Source: Mixophyes australis | Taxonomy: Eukaryota > Chordata > Amphibia > Anura > Limnodynastidae | Length of the DNA: 64,000 nucleotides | Direction of reading: 5' to 3' | Assembly: GCA_036250195.1 (NCBI GenBank) | Contig: JAVHZZ010000006.1 | Span: 76,757,369-76,821,368 of the forward strand | Shown here: piece by piece, positions 43,900-54,650 of the stretch | Position numbering within the stretch: the stretch's first letter is position 1 | How the letters are laid out: the number at the start of each line of letters is the position of its first letter | Made by a program: the position numbers and the translations under genes | The notes under the pieces: model-generated | What the model saw: the letters and a program-made list of their open reading frames with translations, nothing else | Told to the model about the DNA's origin: nothing | The model's database searches: none

Positions 43900-45310
43900 G
43901 GGGTGTTCCTTTTAAGGTGGTGCCTAAGAAGGTATAATTTTGTTTAATTCAACACCTATCTATCCCGCAGAGTGAGTAGTCTATCAATAATTTGAGGAAG
44001 CCTTGGTGATTGTTAAAAGCTATGGGAAGTGCGTTTTCTTGCCAAAACTTGACGTGGAATCGGCCTTATGCCTCCTCCTGTTGCATCCCGATTTCATTTA
44101 AATTTATGAGTTTCAAACTTCGGAATGGGTTTTTGTATTTACAAATGTTTTCCCTTGGGTTGTGCTGTGTCATGTGCTTATTTTGAAAGCTTTTGCTCCT
44201 TCCTTCACTATCCCTGTATTGTTAAGAAACAGGGCATCATGGTGCGGCACACTACTTGGATGATTCATTGTTGGTTGGACCAGGGGTGTCAGAGATTTGT
44301 TGCAACATTTTGCCTTGTTTACAGTACTTTAAATGTTCATAGCGGTGGACAAAACTAAGGGTCCGATAGAGAAATTATCCTACTTGGGGAAACAAATTGA
44401 TTCTAGGGAAGGTTGTTGCAGGTTGCTGTCAAGCCAAGGTAACTAGAGGTCTGTTGGACATGTTTGAGAGTTCTAGGAAGGTTACCTTGAAGCATGGTCA
44501 ATCACCTTTGGGCCTCCTTAATATTTTATGTAGGATTATTCTGGTGTGTAGGATTTTTTGGTAGAAAGGTTGGAAGGGGGAATGTTAAAAGTGCATTATT
44601 GCATTAATTTAACTCAGGAGATAAAGTAGGATTTGAAAACTTGGCGTGTTTATATTCAGCATTTTAATTTGGCTCATTTGTGAGTGCCTCCTCCACTGTC
44701 TAACTGCGACCTTCAGCTTTATTCTGTCGCTGGCAGGTCTGTTGGCTTTGGGGTTTCCCTTGACGGCAAATGTGCACTGAGCTTTTCTGCCTAGTTGTCC
44801 TAAGGAGGGGAGTCACAAAAAATTAAAACTTTTGCTGTAGTCACAGTGGCTTTTGAGTTGTGTGGTGATAGATTGTAGGACAGGAACATAGTTTTTACGT
44901 GTGATTATCTAGGGGTGGTGCAGACAATAGTAAACAAAGGGCATCATCCCCTCCAGCGATAAGGTTCATTAGACACCTGGGGGTAAATGTATCAAGCCGA
45001 GAGTTTTCCGGCGGGTTTGAAAAACCAATGAGATTCTAGCTATCATTTACTTAGTAAATTCTATAGGCAACATCTCCACTTTTTAAACCTGCCGGAAAAC
45101 TCTCAGCTTAATACATTTACCCCCTGGTTTTAGAATGCTTGCATCTCAACATTCATTTAAAAGGCTGGCATGCCCCTGTCATTGATAATTTCACAGCAGA
45201 TGCCTTATCGGGCCTTAACAGGGTTAAATGGAGGGATTTTGTCGACAGTAAGGTTTTTTGCCAGGCTTTTCATGCTCTTCTTGATGTTTGGCAGATAATC
45301 AAGCCAACAG
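43900..45310 (+). pseudogene. Ngaro RT/RNase H remnant
   Basis: Fragments in several frames match the young pol: 'LGCAVSCAYFESFCSFLH' (44147-44210) parallels the LPMGCSVSCAYFEAF region. The YLDD box has decayed (around 44255-44275), and 'DNFTADALSG' near 45185 parallels the RNase H DNQIADSLS motif, ending in 'VWQIIK' like the young copy. Multiple frameshifts and stops. Confidence 0.75.
44981..45122. mobile_element. MITE, TIR GGGTAAATGTATCAAG, 5-bp TSD
   Basis: 142 bp, nearly a perfect palindrome: 'gagagttttccggc' and 'gccggaaaactctc' lie inside the terminal 'gggtaaatgtatcaagc' / 'gcttaatacatttaccc'. Flanked by 'cctgg' (44976-44980 and 45123-45127). Same family as 1403-1855. Confidence 0.78.
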
Positions 45311-45324
45311 AGAAGGTCTGGCAG

Positions 45325-45615
45325 CAGGCCATCTTAACAATATTATGGGCCCCTGGGCAAATCAGTGCACTTGGACCGCTACTTACACAGCCACTCACAG
45401 GAATAAAAATGTATATTATCAATAAAATTATGTTTATATTAATTGGTACCTGCAACAAAAATCAATGTTTAAACATTAAAAAGCATGCTGTACAGCTGTG
45501 CCTTGATAAATGGGTGAAGAGATTTTTTTTCTATTGGGCCCTGCCTATGGAGCCCCTATGCTCGTGGGACCCCCAGGCAACTGCCCAGCGTGCCCAGGGG
45601 GGAAAGATGGCCCTG
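45325..45615. mobile_element. hAT-type MITE, 8-bp TSD
   Basis: Begins 'caggccatctt' and ends 'aaagatggccctg', with perfect 8-bp duplications 'tctggcag' at 45317-45324 and 45616-45623. 291 bp, no transposase. It splits the old Ngaro between RNase H and recombinase. Confidence 0.85.
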
Positions 45616-45629
45616 TCTGGCAGGGCAGG

Positions 45630-46980
45630 AATTGGCCCCAGACACCTGGTAGACATATTAGGTGACCTGTTTTTCAAAACTGAAAGTCGCTAATGAGGTA
45701 AGACGCAGGAACAGTGCATTTTGGTTTTTTCAGTACAATTTGTCTTCAGGGAGATCCATATCCCCTATGGTATAGTCATCAGTAGGAATTTTGTATTTTT
45801 AGAAAAAAATCGCAGGACAGAGTCAGCAGTTCTATAGGCTTTCTGGTCAAGAAGGCCTTAAAAGGTTGGGCTAGAGTAGATGTGTCAAACCCACCAGGGG
45901 CCAAAAAAAATAAATAATTATCTGACGTGGCGGTGTCCAGCGGCCTCTCACTGAATGTTGGACATGACGTCATCATGCCTGACATTTGCAGTGCGGAGAG
46001 CACAGAGAGGAGCCACGAAAAGAAGAGAAGAAAATAGAAGAAAAGAAATCAGAAGAGAAGAGAAGTAAGAAGGCAATAGGAAGGTAAGTGAAGGGAAACA
46101 AAAGCAGCATGTAGGGCACAGTGTGAAACAGGGGGAGACAAGTGGAAGGGAGCAAAAGCAGCATGGAGGGCACAGTGTGAAATGGGAAACAGGTGAAGGG
46201 GAGCAAAAGCAGCATGGAGGGCACAGTGTGAAAGAAGGGAGACAGATGAAGGGGAGCAAAAGCAGCATGGAGGGCACAGTGTCAATCATTGGGAAGAAAA
46301 CATTAAACTTTATTTTGTTTTTTCTTAATAATAAACCTTATAAAATTGCATATGAGACTTTTTGTTTTTTTGCGACCCACACAATCTCAGACTTTGATTA
46401 TTTGGTCCAATTCGGGTTTTGAATTTGACATGCCTGGGCTAGAGGTAAGCAGGTCACAGAAGATAACAGGGGCCATTGGATGAGACTCTTTGTCTACGCT
46501 TATAGCAGTGGTGTAGGAGATAATGTCTGATTAGTTTGAGGCTTGTTCATTTAGATTTACTTTTTCTATGATTTTCTTCAGGGTCTACATGGCATGGATT
46601 GCTGATTGTATATGTGGTACTGAATGAGTACAGTTTGGTTTGCAAAATGAACAGAACAAAAACAGATAAGCTTTGTAAAGGTCAATGGATTTCCCTGGCT
46701 AAGAGGGAGAACAGAACATGCCCGGTACTTCTAGCTAAAAGTATTCGGTATTGATGTCTAATACAGGTTTTAACTGGTTGATTCACAAGAATGGGGATCC
46801 TTTTACCAAATATCAGTTTTTAAAAGGTGTTTATGGACGTTGGGATTTAACCAGGGTGATTATGGTACTCATTCTTTCAGAAAAGGTGCTGTTACAGAAG
46901 CTGCTGAGACGTTTTGTTTTGCAGAAAAGATTAAAGAACTGGATAGATGGAAGCATAGTTATAATAAAAATTACAAAAAA
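45630..46980 (+). pseudogene. Ngaro tyrosine recombinase remnant
   Basis: Two pieces flank the MITE at 45877. Upstream, 'KALKGWAR' (45850-45876) parallels KALKGWSR in the young copy. Downstream, 46850-46980 keeps 'DYGTHSFRKG' with the catalytic His and Arg and 'NYKKYIG' with the Tyr context, but in shifted frames. The central part with the first Arg is unrecognisable. Confidence 0.75.
45877..46436. mobile_element. hAT-type MITE with internal minisatellite
   Basis: Begins 'tagatgtgtcaaaccc' and ends 'gaatttgacatgcctg', with perfect 8-bp duplications 'ggctagag' at 45869-45876 and 46437-46444. Four ~53-bp tandem units (46095-46285, 'agcaaaagcagcatggaggg' plus 'cacagtgtgaaa') lie inside. No transposase. 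Confidence 0.85.
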
Positions 46981-47190
46981 TACATAGGGACACAGAGCAC
47001 GTTGTGATACTACCTCCCTTTGCAGGGCTGACTCATGAAGAAAGTTGTTTGTCACTCTTGTGAGGGCATGGAGGGATTTGCATCATTTTTCCTCAGATTA
47101 AAGGTCCTGATTAGCTTGTGGCTCATTTGATATTTGTTAAGGTTTTCCTCCACATGGATCACCCCTTTATTTTTCCCCCTGGTATGCCTG

Positions 47191-48870
47191 CTGTGTTTAG
47201 TGGTACTACAGATGTATGTTCTTTATATAATGCTGTTATTTTCAACAGCATACATCCACATTACACATGGTGTGGAAGTTAAAAATTGGACGAAGTCGTA
47301 AATTAACAAATATCAATTGTAATAGTTTTCCGTACGTTTGTGATTAGTAATCTACGTCATAACAGGGTTAATCACGGAATCACACAAGTAAACAAAGCAT
47401 ATGCACTTACATACACATACACATACATTTATAAATAGTCCACTTCAATAAGGTTCCAGCACATATTCTTTTATATTAAAATGTAATAGACTTAGAGGTT
47501 TAATATAATAATATTAAAACTACATTAAAGGCATCTAGGGCTCAGGATATAAGAAAATGTATCATGTTTGGTGTCATATTGATTTGCATTTTACCATCAG
47601 GAATCCGCTACTATCGACCAAGTGATCGCTTCCTGTGATCGTTAGTTATGGAAGATATATGATTAATGCTCAAAATTATACAGTGCTTGGAATGCTAATA
47701 GGTTGGTTTGAACCAGTATTTGAGTGGGCTCCTCAGACAAGATATGTATGCAGCAGTTGAAGGGAGTCACCCCTACCCTTGGAGAGTATCCTTTGAATCA
47801 ACCTATGACCTGCATTGTACTGGACTGTCCTAAATCCTGAGCCAATGAAGAACCTTCTTAGTGTTATCTGTGCATAATTGTGACATTGTATTTTATCCTA
47901 AATCCAACCTGTATATAAGCAAGCCCCTGGCCCAGCATTCTTCCATCTATCACTGCAGCTACAGGACTGAAGCTGTACCTTTGATCCAGGGGGCATTAGC
48001 GTAATGTATCTGTGGCTGGATCACTTATAAATAACTTATTTGTGGCTGCATCATGTAGAAATAATTTATTGTAGAACTGTATTTCAATTAGTGGTGCAGG
48101 CACCAAATGCACCTATCGTGTTGCATTGGGATGTGTTTTGTAGGGAAAAGTCTTGTTTGGGGTTGTATCTTTTCTTTGGGAATTCCCTAGTTAGCAATAG
48201 AATGGAGTGAATGTGTTTTTAAAACTGCCTAGAGACAGGTAAACTCATGCTAATTAGCCCTGTTCATCACTCAGTGACCAACACGTTTGTTTGCGCAGAG
48301 AGGGGCAGAGAGAACACTAGAGAAGAGTGTTATAGCCCAAAGGATTTTACCCCAGCTTGCAAAGCTGAAAGCTACACTGTGATTCCTGCCTGTGTATACT
48401 GGAAACAGACAGAGTCCGAACTGTGAGTAGTTGTGGAACTACTGTGACCAGGAGAACCTGGTATGTACTGTGACAACACCAGCAGTGTAAGATGTGTGCA
48501 GAAGGAGTGAGGAGAGATACAACCACATTCATATTACTCATTAAGAACTATGCTGGAGAGAGTAATGAGCTATATATATTTCTTTATTGCTGCCATCATT
48601 ATGATTATCATGCTGGAGGAAGAGGAATGTAAATAAAGTTCAGTTTGTCATAGAGATGGTCTGGCGCCCAAATTATTCTGACTTTTATTGCACTATACCA
48701 CAAAGTGACATTACCTGTGTCCCACTACTTACAAAGAAACATCTGTATGTGCAGAGACCCCCTGGTCATTTACACCCATGCCCATCAGCTAGCCAGAGCT
48801 TGACAAGGAGGTGCACTGTGTAACCTTTTCACCCAACCCTACACACAGTGACAGGGGGTTACACGGGTAA
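47191..48870 (+). promoter_or_regulatory. LTR-like or promoter-like region
   Basis: Contains a TATA box 'gtatataag' (47911-47919), a poly(A) signal AATAAA (48632-48637), and 'tggcgccc' (48662), which resembles the start of a lysine-tRNA primer binding site. It could be a large LTR starting near 'tgtggaagtt' (47270), but I could not find matching ends or a target duplication, so this is tentative. No coding frame. Confidence 0.35.
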
Positions 48871-49723
48871 CTCCCAACTGTAGCTCACCCCTCCTCTGCA
48901 GGGATGATTTCTCCCTTGGACAATGACCTTTTTCTCTGTGTTCCCTCAGCCCCTCGCAGCCTGCCCCTGACCATTAGGCAGCTTAACATCTAGGGGCAGG
49001 CAGCTGCTGAGCAGGTGTGTCTAAGCATGTCATCCAGGTTCTGTGTAGATTGACCTTGGCGTATGAAATCATGATAAGTTCAAGGGTGACTATTGAATCT
49101 TTATGAGCTAATTTTGTATTTATATTATCCTACAAATATCAATTCACAATGACAACTGAAGAGATTACATCACTAAGTAGCAGTTATAAGAGATTAGGCA
49201 AGAAACTATTTTCTTTGCCAGTGTTAAATATCTAAAACACCTGTATATAAATGCCTGTCTGCTAAACTTGTATAATAAATGTGTAGTTTATTCTAGCAGC
49301 TATAAAACATGAACTATCAAAATATCTTCAGTTAAGGAGCAACTCAGCTTCCATCACACAAAGCAAGTATGTTTCAGGAGTTCAGTGTGTGCTTACCCTA
49401 GATTTGTGTTTCACACTCTTGCCTGCAGATCACTGTTCATTTTGTTAGCAATGGTTTTAGACTGGCCTTTTGAAGCAGGATCTGTGCCAAGCACAAGTTG
49501 TGATCATGTATACAGCCTCACTGCTTAACAAAGTATTCAGCATCCTTTACAGTAGTATGCAGCTGTCCTGAACGATGAGACAGTAGGAGCAGAGAGTTTT
49601 GTGCATTAATTAAGTGGAGCCTTAGAGCCTGGAGGTAGAGATTTTTGCTAAATCTAGATTAACAGATGAATGCCACACACAACAATCCCTGACTCCTCAA
49701 ATAACGCTCCAGTCTGTTAACTC
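48871..49723. other. No gene recognised
   Basis: Unique-looking sequence without long frames, bounded repeats or RNA-gene signatures. Confidence 0.4.
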
Positions 49724-49977
49724 TATACTTGCTGACTTTTAAAATCGGAGGGGAGGTCAGATGACAAGTGCATGTAGAGGCCGTGGCCCCGCCCCCTGCT
49801 ATGAAATACCGAAATTCACGCCACTGCATGGAAAAGGTCAGAGCTTGATAGCACGAATCATTAACATTAAGCCCCGCCTCCACTAATACCCGGGTGGATG
49901 CCTATTCCTCTGGAATCCGGGAGGATTCCCCATAATTCAGGAGCGTCCCGGAAATTCCGGGAGAGTAGGCAAGTATG
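49724..49977. mobile_element. CATACTTGCC-family MITE
   Basis: Starts 'tatacttgctgac' and ends 'gagagtaggcaagtatg', with the family core 'gtcccggaaattccggga'. Flanking 8-mers (gttaactc, tttaatct) match poorly, so the duplication has decayed or the ends are slightly off. Confidence 0.72.
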
Positions 49978-50269
49978 TTTAATCTATCTGACAGATTCAT
50001 CCAAAAGAACAGTGATATTATCTTTGGCTATATATGGAATATTATACAGCAAACACCTATCATATTTTATAATTCTTTGTAACAAGATGGAGTTGCAGAT
50101 GAAGCAATATTTACTAATTAGATACAGTATATTGTCATCCCATCTTTTTCTCTAAATGTAAGTGCTTCAAACTGCTAAATTCTGTGATATCTGCCCCATG
50201 TTGTCCTACATAATGTAAACTATGGTCTTCTCCATCTACACCCCACACTATGTACTAAAATATAGGCAT

Positions 50270-51300
50270 AATCAGTGGTCCTTTTGAGGACGAAACGCAT
50301 TGAGGAAATTGATAGTTCCACTAAGTGTTGAGGTTACACTACTCTTTACTGGGCTATATATCCATTGGACTTTTCCTTCATTGAGCTTTTGTGCGGAGAC
50401 TTTGGGGGAAGTTCTTTATGTACCTTACTTGGTCCTGTGTTTGAGACCAGTGAATCTACAATACTAGATTACAGATAAGCATTTATTGTTTTTATTTATT
50501 GTGAGTTTGCATTTTATACACCTTTTTATTAAAATTTTGTTTTGAAATACTATACCATATGGTATATTATTATCATTTTCCCCTACCTGCTGAGTGGAGG
50601 AGAGATATCCTGAGAACAGTGTGCTGTTCGTAAATGATTGGGAAACAGATATACAGATAAACTGCTCTTACCTCTTTTTGGAGAAAAATCGTGACAACAG
50701 TTGTGCTGTTCGTGAGCAATTGAGAAGCAAATTTACATATAAGCTGTTTGTTTTCCTTATTCTGGTACACATATATCACTAAAGATTGGGTGAAAGATAT
50801 TATCTGTCTATTACACCTTATTGCATTTACCCTGTACATCAGTGTTCACTGGGACCTGTGCTATTAAGAGGGAAACCACAGATAAGCACATTTTTTTCAT
50901 TTTTCTGGTACGCCTAATCTTGGGTGGCTGGGTGACAATGAATCCATTTGTATAATGGTAATACACTATTTGGTTTCTTTTCTCTCTTCACATGAGCACA
51001 CAAGACTACAGCGAAAGTACATGACTATGGTGAAACACCCTCTTCTGTGTATGGATGAGCTACTTTCAAGTATATTTCTGGTACGCATGTGCACACACCT
51101 TGGCTTGTGGGTCTTCATCACCCACAATACTACACCATAGGCGCCACATCCCCTCTCATCTGCTTTTAAAGAACTTTATTTGTTTTACCAACCGAACTTC
51201 GAAGGGAGGCTGCCACTTTAAAAAAAAGAGGTGTCCAGGTGTGAACGTACATTGTACTAATTATTTACAATCCTGAATTGAGCGCTATTATTATTGTCAC
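50270..51300 (+). other. Possible Penelope-associated non-coding region
   Basis: Begins with 'ttttgaggacgaaacgcatt' and continues with T-rich, repeat-like sequence, including two related segments at 50590-50650 and 50690-50740 ('cagt-gtgctgttcgt-a'). It lies just upstream of a Penelope endonuclease remnant and may be that element's pseudo-LTR or UTR, but no boundary was established. Confidence 0.35.
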
Positions 51301-51308
51301 TTTCTTTG

Positions 51309-51356
<48 letters not shown>
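51309..51356. repeat. (TA)n microsatellite
   Basis: Pure TA array directly before the Penelope remnant. A second TA/TAGA array is at 51689-51810. Confidence 0.95.
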
Positions 51357-51358
<2 letters not shown>

Positions 51359-51685
51359 CAAATTTGTGGACTCATTGAAAATATTTTTTATAATTTTGAT
51401 AGCAGTAAAAAATTTGAAGTAAAAGATCTTATGAATTGTATGACCACATCAGTAATTTATCTGTTATAGTGCACTTGTGGCCTTAAATAAGTAGGTAAAA
51501 CTAAACGAGTGTTAAAGTTCCGGATTCAGGAGCACATTAGGAATATCAGAAATAAAAAAGAGAGCCACACAATATCTAAACATTTCTTACAGAAACATAA
51601 TTCTGATCCCCTACAAATTAAGTCTAAAAGCTATTGAATATGTTACCCTTGGACAGAGGGTTTCACCAAAAACTTGCTCAGAGGG

Positions 51686-51690
<5 letters not shown>
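51357..51690 (+). pseudogene. Penelope-like GIY-YIG endonuclease remnant
   Basis: Read in one frame with stops at 51467 and 51485 and one further downstream, the segment gives 'KKFEVKDLMNC-TTSVIYLL', 'C-CGLK-VGKTKRVLKFRI' and 'QEHIRNIRNKKESHTISKHF'. This matches the GIY-YIG endonuclease domain at the C-terminus of Penelope-like elements: the YVGKT core (Tyr lost to a stop), the catalytic-region Arg and the EHI helix. No RT motifs are present upstream, so only the endonuclease end survives. TA microsatellites flank both sides. Confidence 0.78.
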
Positions 51691-51737
<47 letters not shown>

Positions 51738-51810
51738 TATATATATTTATAGACATATATAGATAGATATAGATATATAGATCGATATAGATACAGACAG
51801 ATACAGCATA

Positions 51811-52429
51811 TATATAAAAAACAAGAAGGGAGGGGTGGGCGCCTAATAGTGCAGTGACTTCAAGCAGTCTTGTTTTATATATATATATATATAATATTAG
51901 TAATAGAGATAAATTTAATAGAATCTATCATTCTATCACCGTTAAATTTCGTTAGATTGATATATGATTTATGTTATCTGTATTTGGTTGTGTGAGAAGT
52001 AAAAATAAAAAATGGCACTTCTACTTTAGATTTTGTATGTTCCTTAATTAGATCAAGAGAACAGGGGAATAGGCTTCAATTAGAGAACCAGGTATAGGAG
52101 GTAGTATTATTAAAGAGGCGCTGGAGTTGTTTTGGAGAGAACAAATAACGGAGAAAAGATGACCAGTACAGAGCTACAAAGCATCTATAAAGCCCATCAT
52201 TACACAAGTTAAAACTTAAACCGTCTAATGTTCACACCCTAAAAATTAGGAACTATACCCTGATATATGTGGCCACAGATCATAATGATCTGTTCCTCCC
52301 CTCCTTTCCTCCTCTGCTGACCTCATAACACACCGGACATGTACCATGAGCTGTCCCACATGTGCAGGCAGCAGGACAAGGAGACAGAAGACTCTGCAGT
52401 GCTGGAATGAAAGAAGGTAAGTGGGGGGA
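51811..52429. other. No gene recognised
   Basis: Short AT-rich stretch with a TA patch at 51877-51892. No supported coding region. Confidence 0.4.
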
Positions 52430-53120
52430 GAGCGGTGGTGATTTCAATGTAGTTTAGATGGGGGTGTGGTTTATTAAATTAGTAGTGTGAGGACATATTA
52501 ATGTATTGGTGAGGTGATGGCGGTGCCTATGAGATAATTTTATGCTGGGGTGTTTTTGGGTCTAATAATTTAATGCATGTCTAAGTCTGGAGAGAAGGGT
52601 GGCTTTTTGTTCAGTGAGAATACTAATTATTCTGAGGCTATTAGGGAGGGTAATAGGTTTATTTATTACATACAAATACTAATTATTTAATGTCTGGACT
52701 GCTTGAGGGTGTTTATTTATTAAATTTAAATACTATTAATTAATGTCTTTGAGGGAATATGTTTATTTAGTAAATTTGAATACTATTAATTTAATGTCAG
52801 GGCTGTTTGCCTATTTATTAAATGTGAAAGCTATTGATTTAACATTGTGACTGTTTGGGAAAGGGGCTAGAGTGTGCCCTCATAGCTAGGCTTTCCATAT
52901 TGAATGTACTTATCCCTTTTTCCAAACAAACTACCCATATTACACCTTGCTGGGCATTGTTACTGTCTGTATTACACCTTTCAGGACATTATTACTGGTC
53001 ATATTATACTATGCTGGACATTATCACCTGCAATATTATATCTTACAGGGTATTATTGCTGGACATATTACATCCTGCTGGGCATTATTACTGGCCATAG
53101 TACACATTTCTGGACATTAT
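52430..53120. repeat. Two adjacent degenerate tandem arrays
   Basis: 52630-52850 repeats a ~60-bp unit containing 'tttatttattaaatt-aatactattaattta-tgtc'. 52920-53118 repeats a ~41-bp unit resembling 'attacaccttgctgggcatt' plus 'attactggccat' about five times. Both look like MITE interiors. Confidence 0.65.
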
Positions 53121-53123
53121 TAC

Positions 53124-53180
53124 TAGAGATGTTCCCTGACCCCTGTGTTTTGGTTTTGGTTTTGGATCTTAAAATATTTT
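53124..53180. mobile_element. hAT terminal fragment
   Basis: 'tagagatgttccctgacccc' followed by 'gtgttttggttttgg' matches the reverse complement of the right end of the complete hAT at 57184-62320 (62262-62320). The partner end was not found nearby. Confidence 0.7.
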
Positions 53181-53329
53181 TACATATTAAAGGTAAGGTG
53201 TTTAATTTTACGGTATTATGTCAGACAATTATTATTTATGTATTGTTTATAAAGTACCAATATTTTCAGTATTACTGTATAATTAAGAGTAACCAAGATA
53301 CATTGGACCTCATGTAGAGTTGGACACAA

Positions 53330-53477
53330 GTGCGTATGTGCACAAAAAATGAATAAGCACAAGTCCCTCTGTAGGCTCAAGCATATCTTATACTATCCTG
53401 TACACTTTGAGAGGCAGAACGGGGTAGGGAAAGGGTGGGCAAGCATAGGCCAAGTACAGTAAAAGCATGTTCACATC
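53330..53477. repeat. Dispersed repeat fragment
   Basis: 'ggtagggaaagggtgggcaa' and 'ataggccaagtacagtaaa' match the repeat near 2010-2075. It is cut on the right by a solo LTR. Confidence 0.45.
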
Positions 53478-54645
53478 TGTGAGGATACCACCCGAAGCTG
53501 GGATGGCAGTTACCCTCTGTGGGATCAACTCACTCAGGTAGACCAGAATATATTCAAAATCAGCACAACACCACAAGACGTTCCCAAGATACAGTGTAAT
53601 TGGTAGCATTTATCCTCCAGCAGCCTCTTGCAGTCAGCACTCCAAAATAATAATCTCTATCACTTTCAGGGTCTTATCCTCCCACTTTATTACCACTACT
53701 GTTTAGCTAGACAGTTACCATGTCACCCAGCCTGAGTTACTGGCTCACACAGACCCTGTCCTGGTAGGGTTTCCTTCAGCGGCACTACAATGCCTCCCTG
53801 AGTTCTTTTTGCTGATGTCTTGAACACCAGGATCCTTCAAACTAGAATAGCTCTATTGACATTCTGCTCTCCTTATATTCTTGACTGTATACACAGGGAG
53901 TAGGGTCAAATGTCTCAATCCTCCTCCTTTATAGCAGGGGTATATCACTGGACACTTTAACTGTTAGACATACCGTCTCTGTTACCTTGATTATACAATT
54001 GAATGGTTTGACTCAATTAGCTTGTTTGGCTGGTTACACTAAACAAGGGATTACAATATTACATCAGGGAATGACACTTCACTCTTACATGAAACAATAA
54101 GACTTTAGACACATTGTATCAGCAGTGTTACACAATCTGAGTATGTGATACATTTTGATACAATAACATTTATATTGATACATATTAATACATTTCTCAA
54201 AGCTATTTCAGCCAGTATATTACTTTGGAGGTACATTACATAGCATCTAGAAGTTCTAATCTAATTACCTCTGAGATTATCTGTTGACCTAGCTGATTAA
54301 TTTGGGCTGCCAGGTAGTTAACTCAAACATAGTTCTGATTACAAACCAAATCTAATGGACATTTCAGACAAATGGTAATTACCTTAGCTAACACAAGCAA
54401 AATGACTTCTACTGTCCTGTTACTTTCACACAATATGGCAATATTCTTTATATTTCTAATGCATACAATATTGCAGGTAATAGCAAGGGCAAAATGTACC
54501 TAATAGCATGAAATAATAATAGACATAATAAACAGATACTCTGGTGTATATACTTAGACTGGGCCAAGGATTAAAAAGTACATTAAACTGAGAATTGGGT
54601 GATGAATAAAACCTTCTCAGTCCAGTGGCACCCCATTCCCTCACA
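53478..54645 (-). mobile_element. Solo LTR 3, minus strand (1168 bp)
   Basis: Ends TGTGAGG...CCTCACA are inverted. Flanks are 'acatc' (53473-53477) and 'acttc' (54646-54650), a 5-bp duplication with one change. On the minus strand a TATA box 'ctataaag' (complement of about 53938-53944) is followed about 250 bp later by AATAAA (complement of 53686-53691), the expected U3-R-U5 order. No coding region. Confidence 0.72.
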
Positions 54646-54650
54646 ACTTC

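Larger units (their letters stand above)
43206..47190 (+). mobile_element. Second Ngaro copy, ancient and heavily nested
   Basis: Co-linear with the young Ngaro: the gag end (43245-43601), RT (43900-44260), RNase H (44650-45310), recombinase (45630-46980) and 3' UTR (to about 47190, 'ctgattagcttgtggctca', 'cctccacatggatcacccct'). Three MITEs are inserted (44981-45122, 45325-45615, 45877-46436). The 5' part is missing or lies beyond the CR1 element that abuts it. No split repeats were found. Confidence 0.82.

Noticed and set aside
50270..50310. Possible hammerhead ribozyme around 'gtccttttgaggacgaaac'
   Set aside because: Stem II and GAAAC look right and the site is near a Penelope remnant, but the CUGAUGA box is absent and no stem III or cleavage triplet could be placed.
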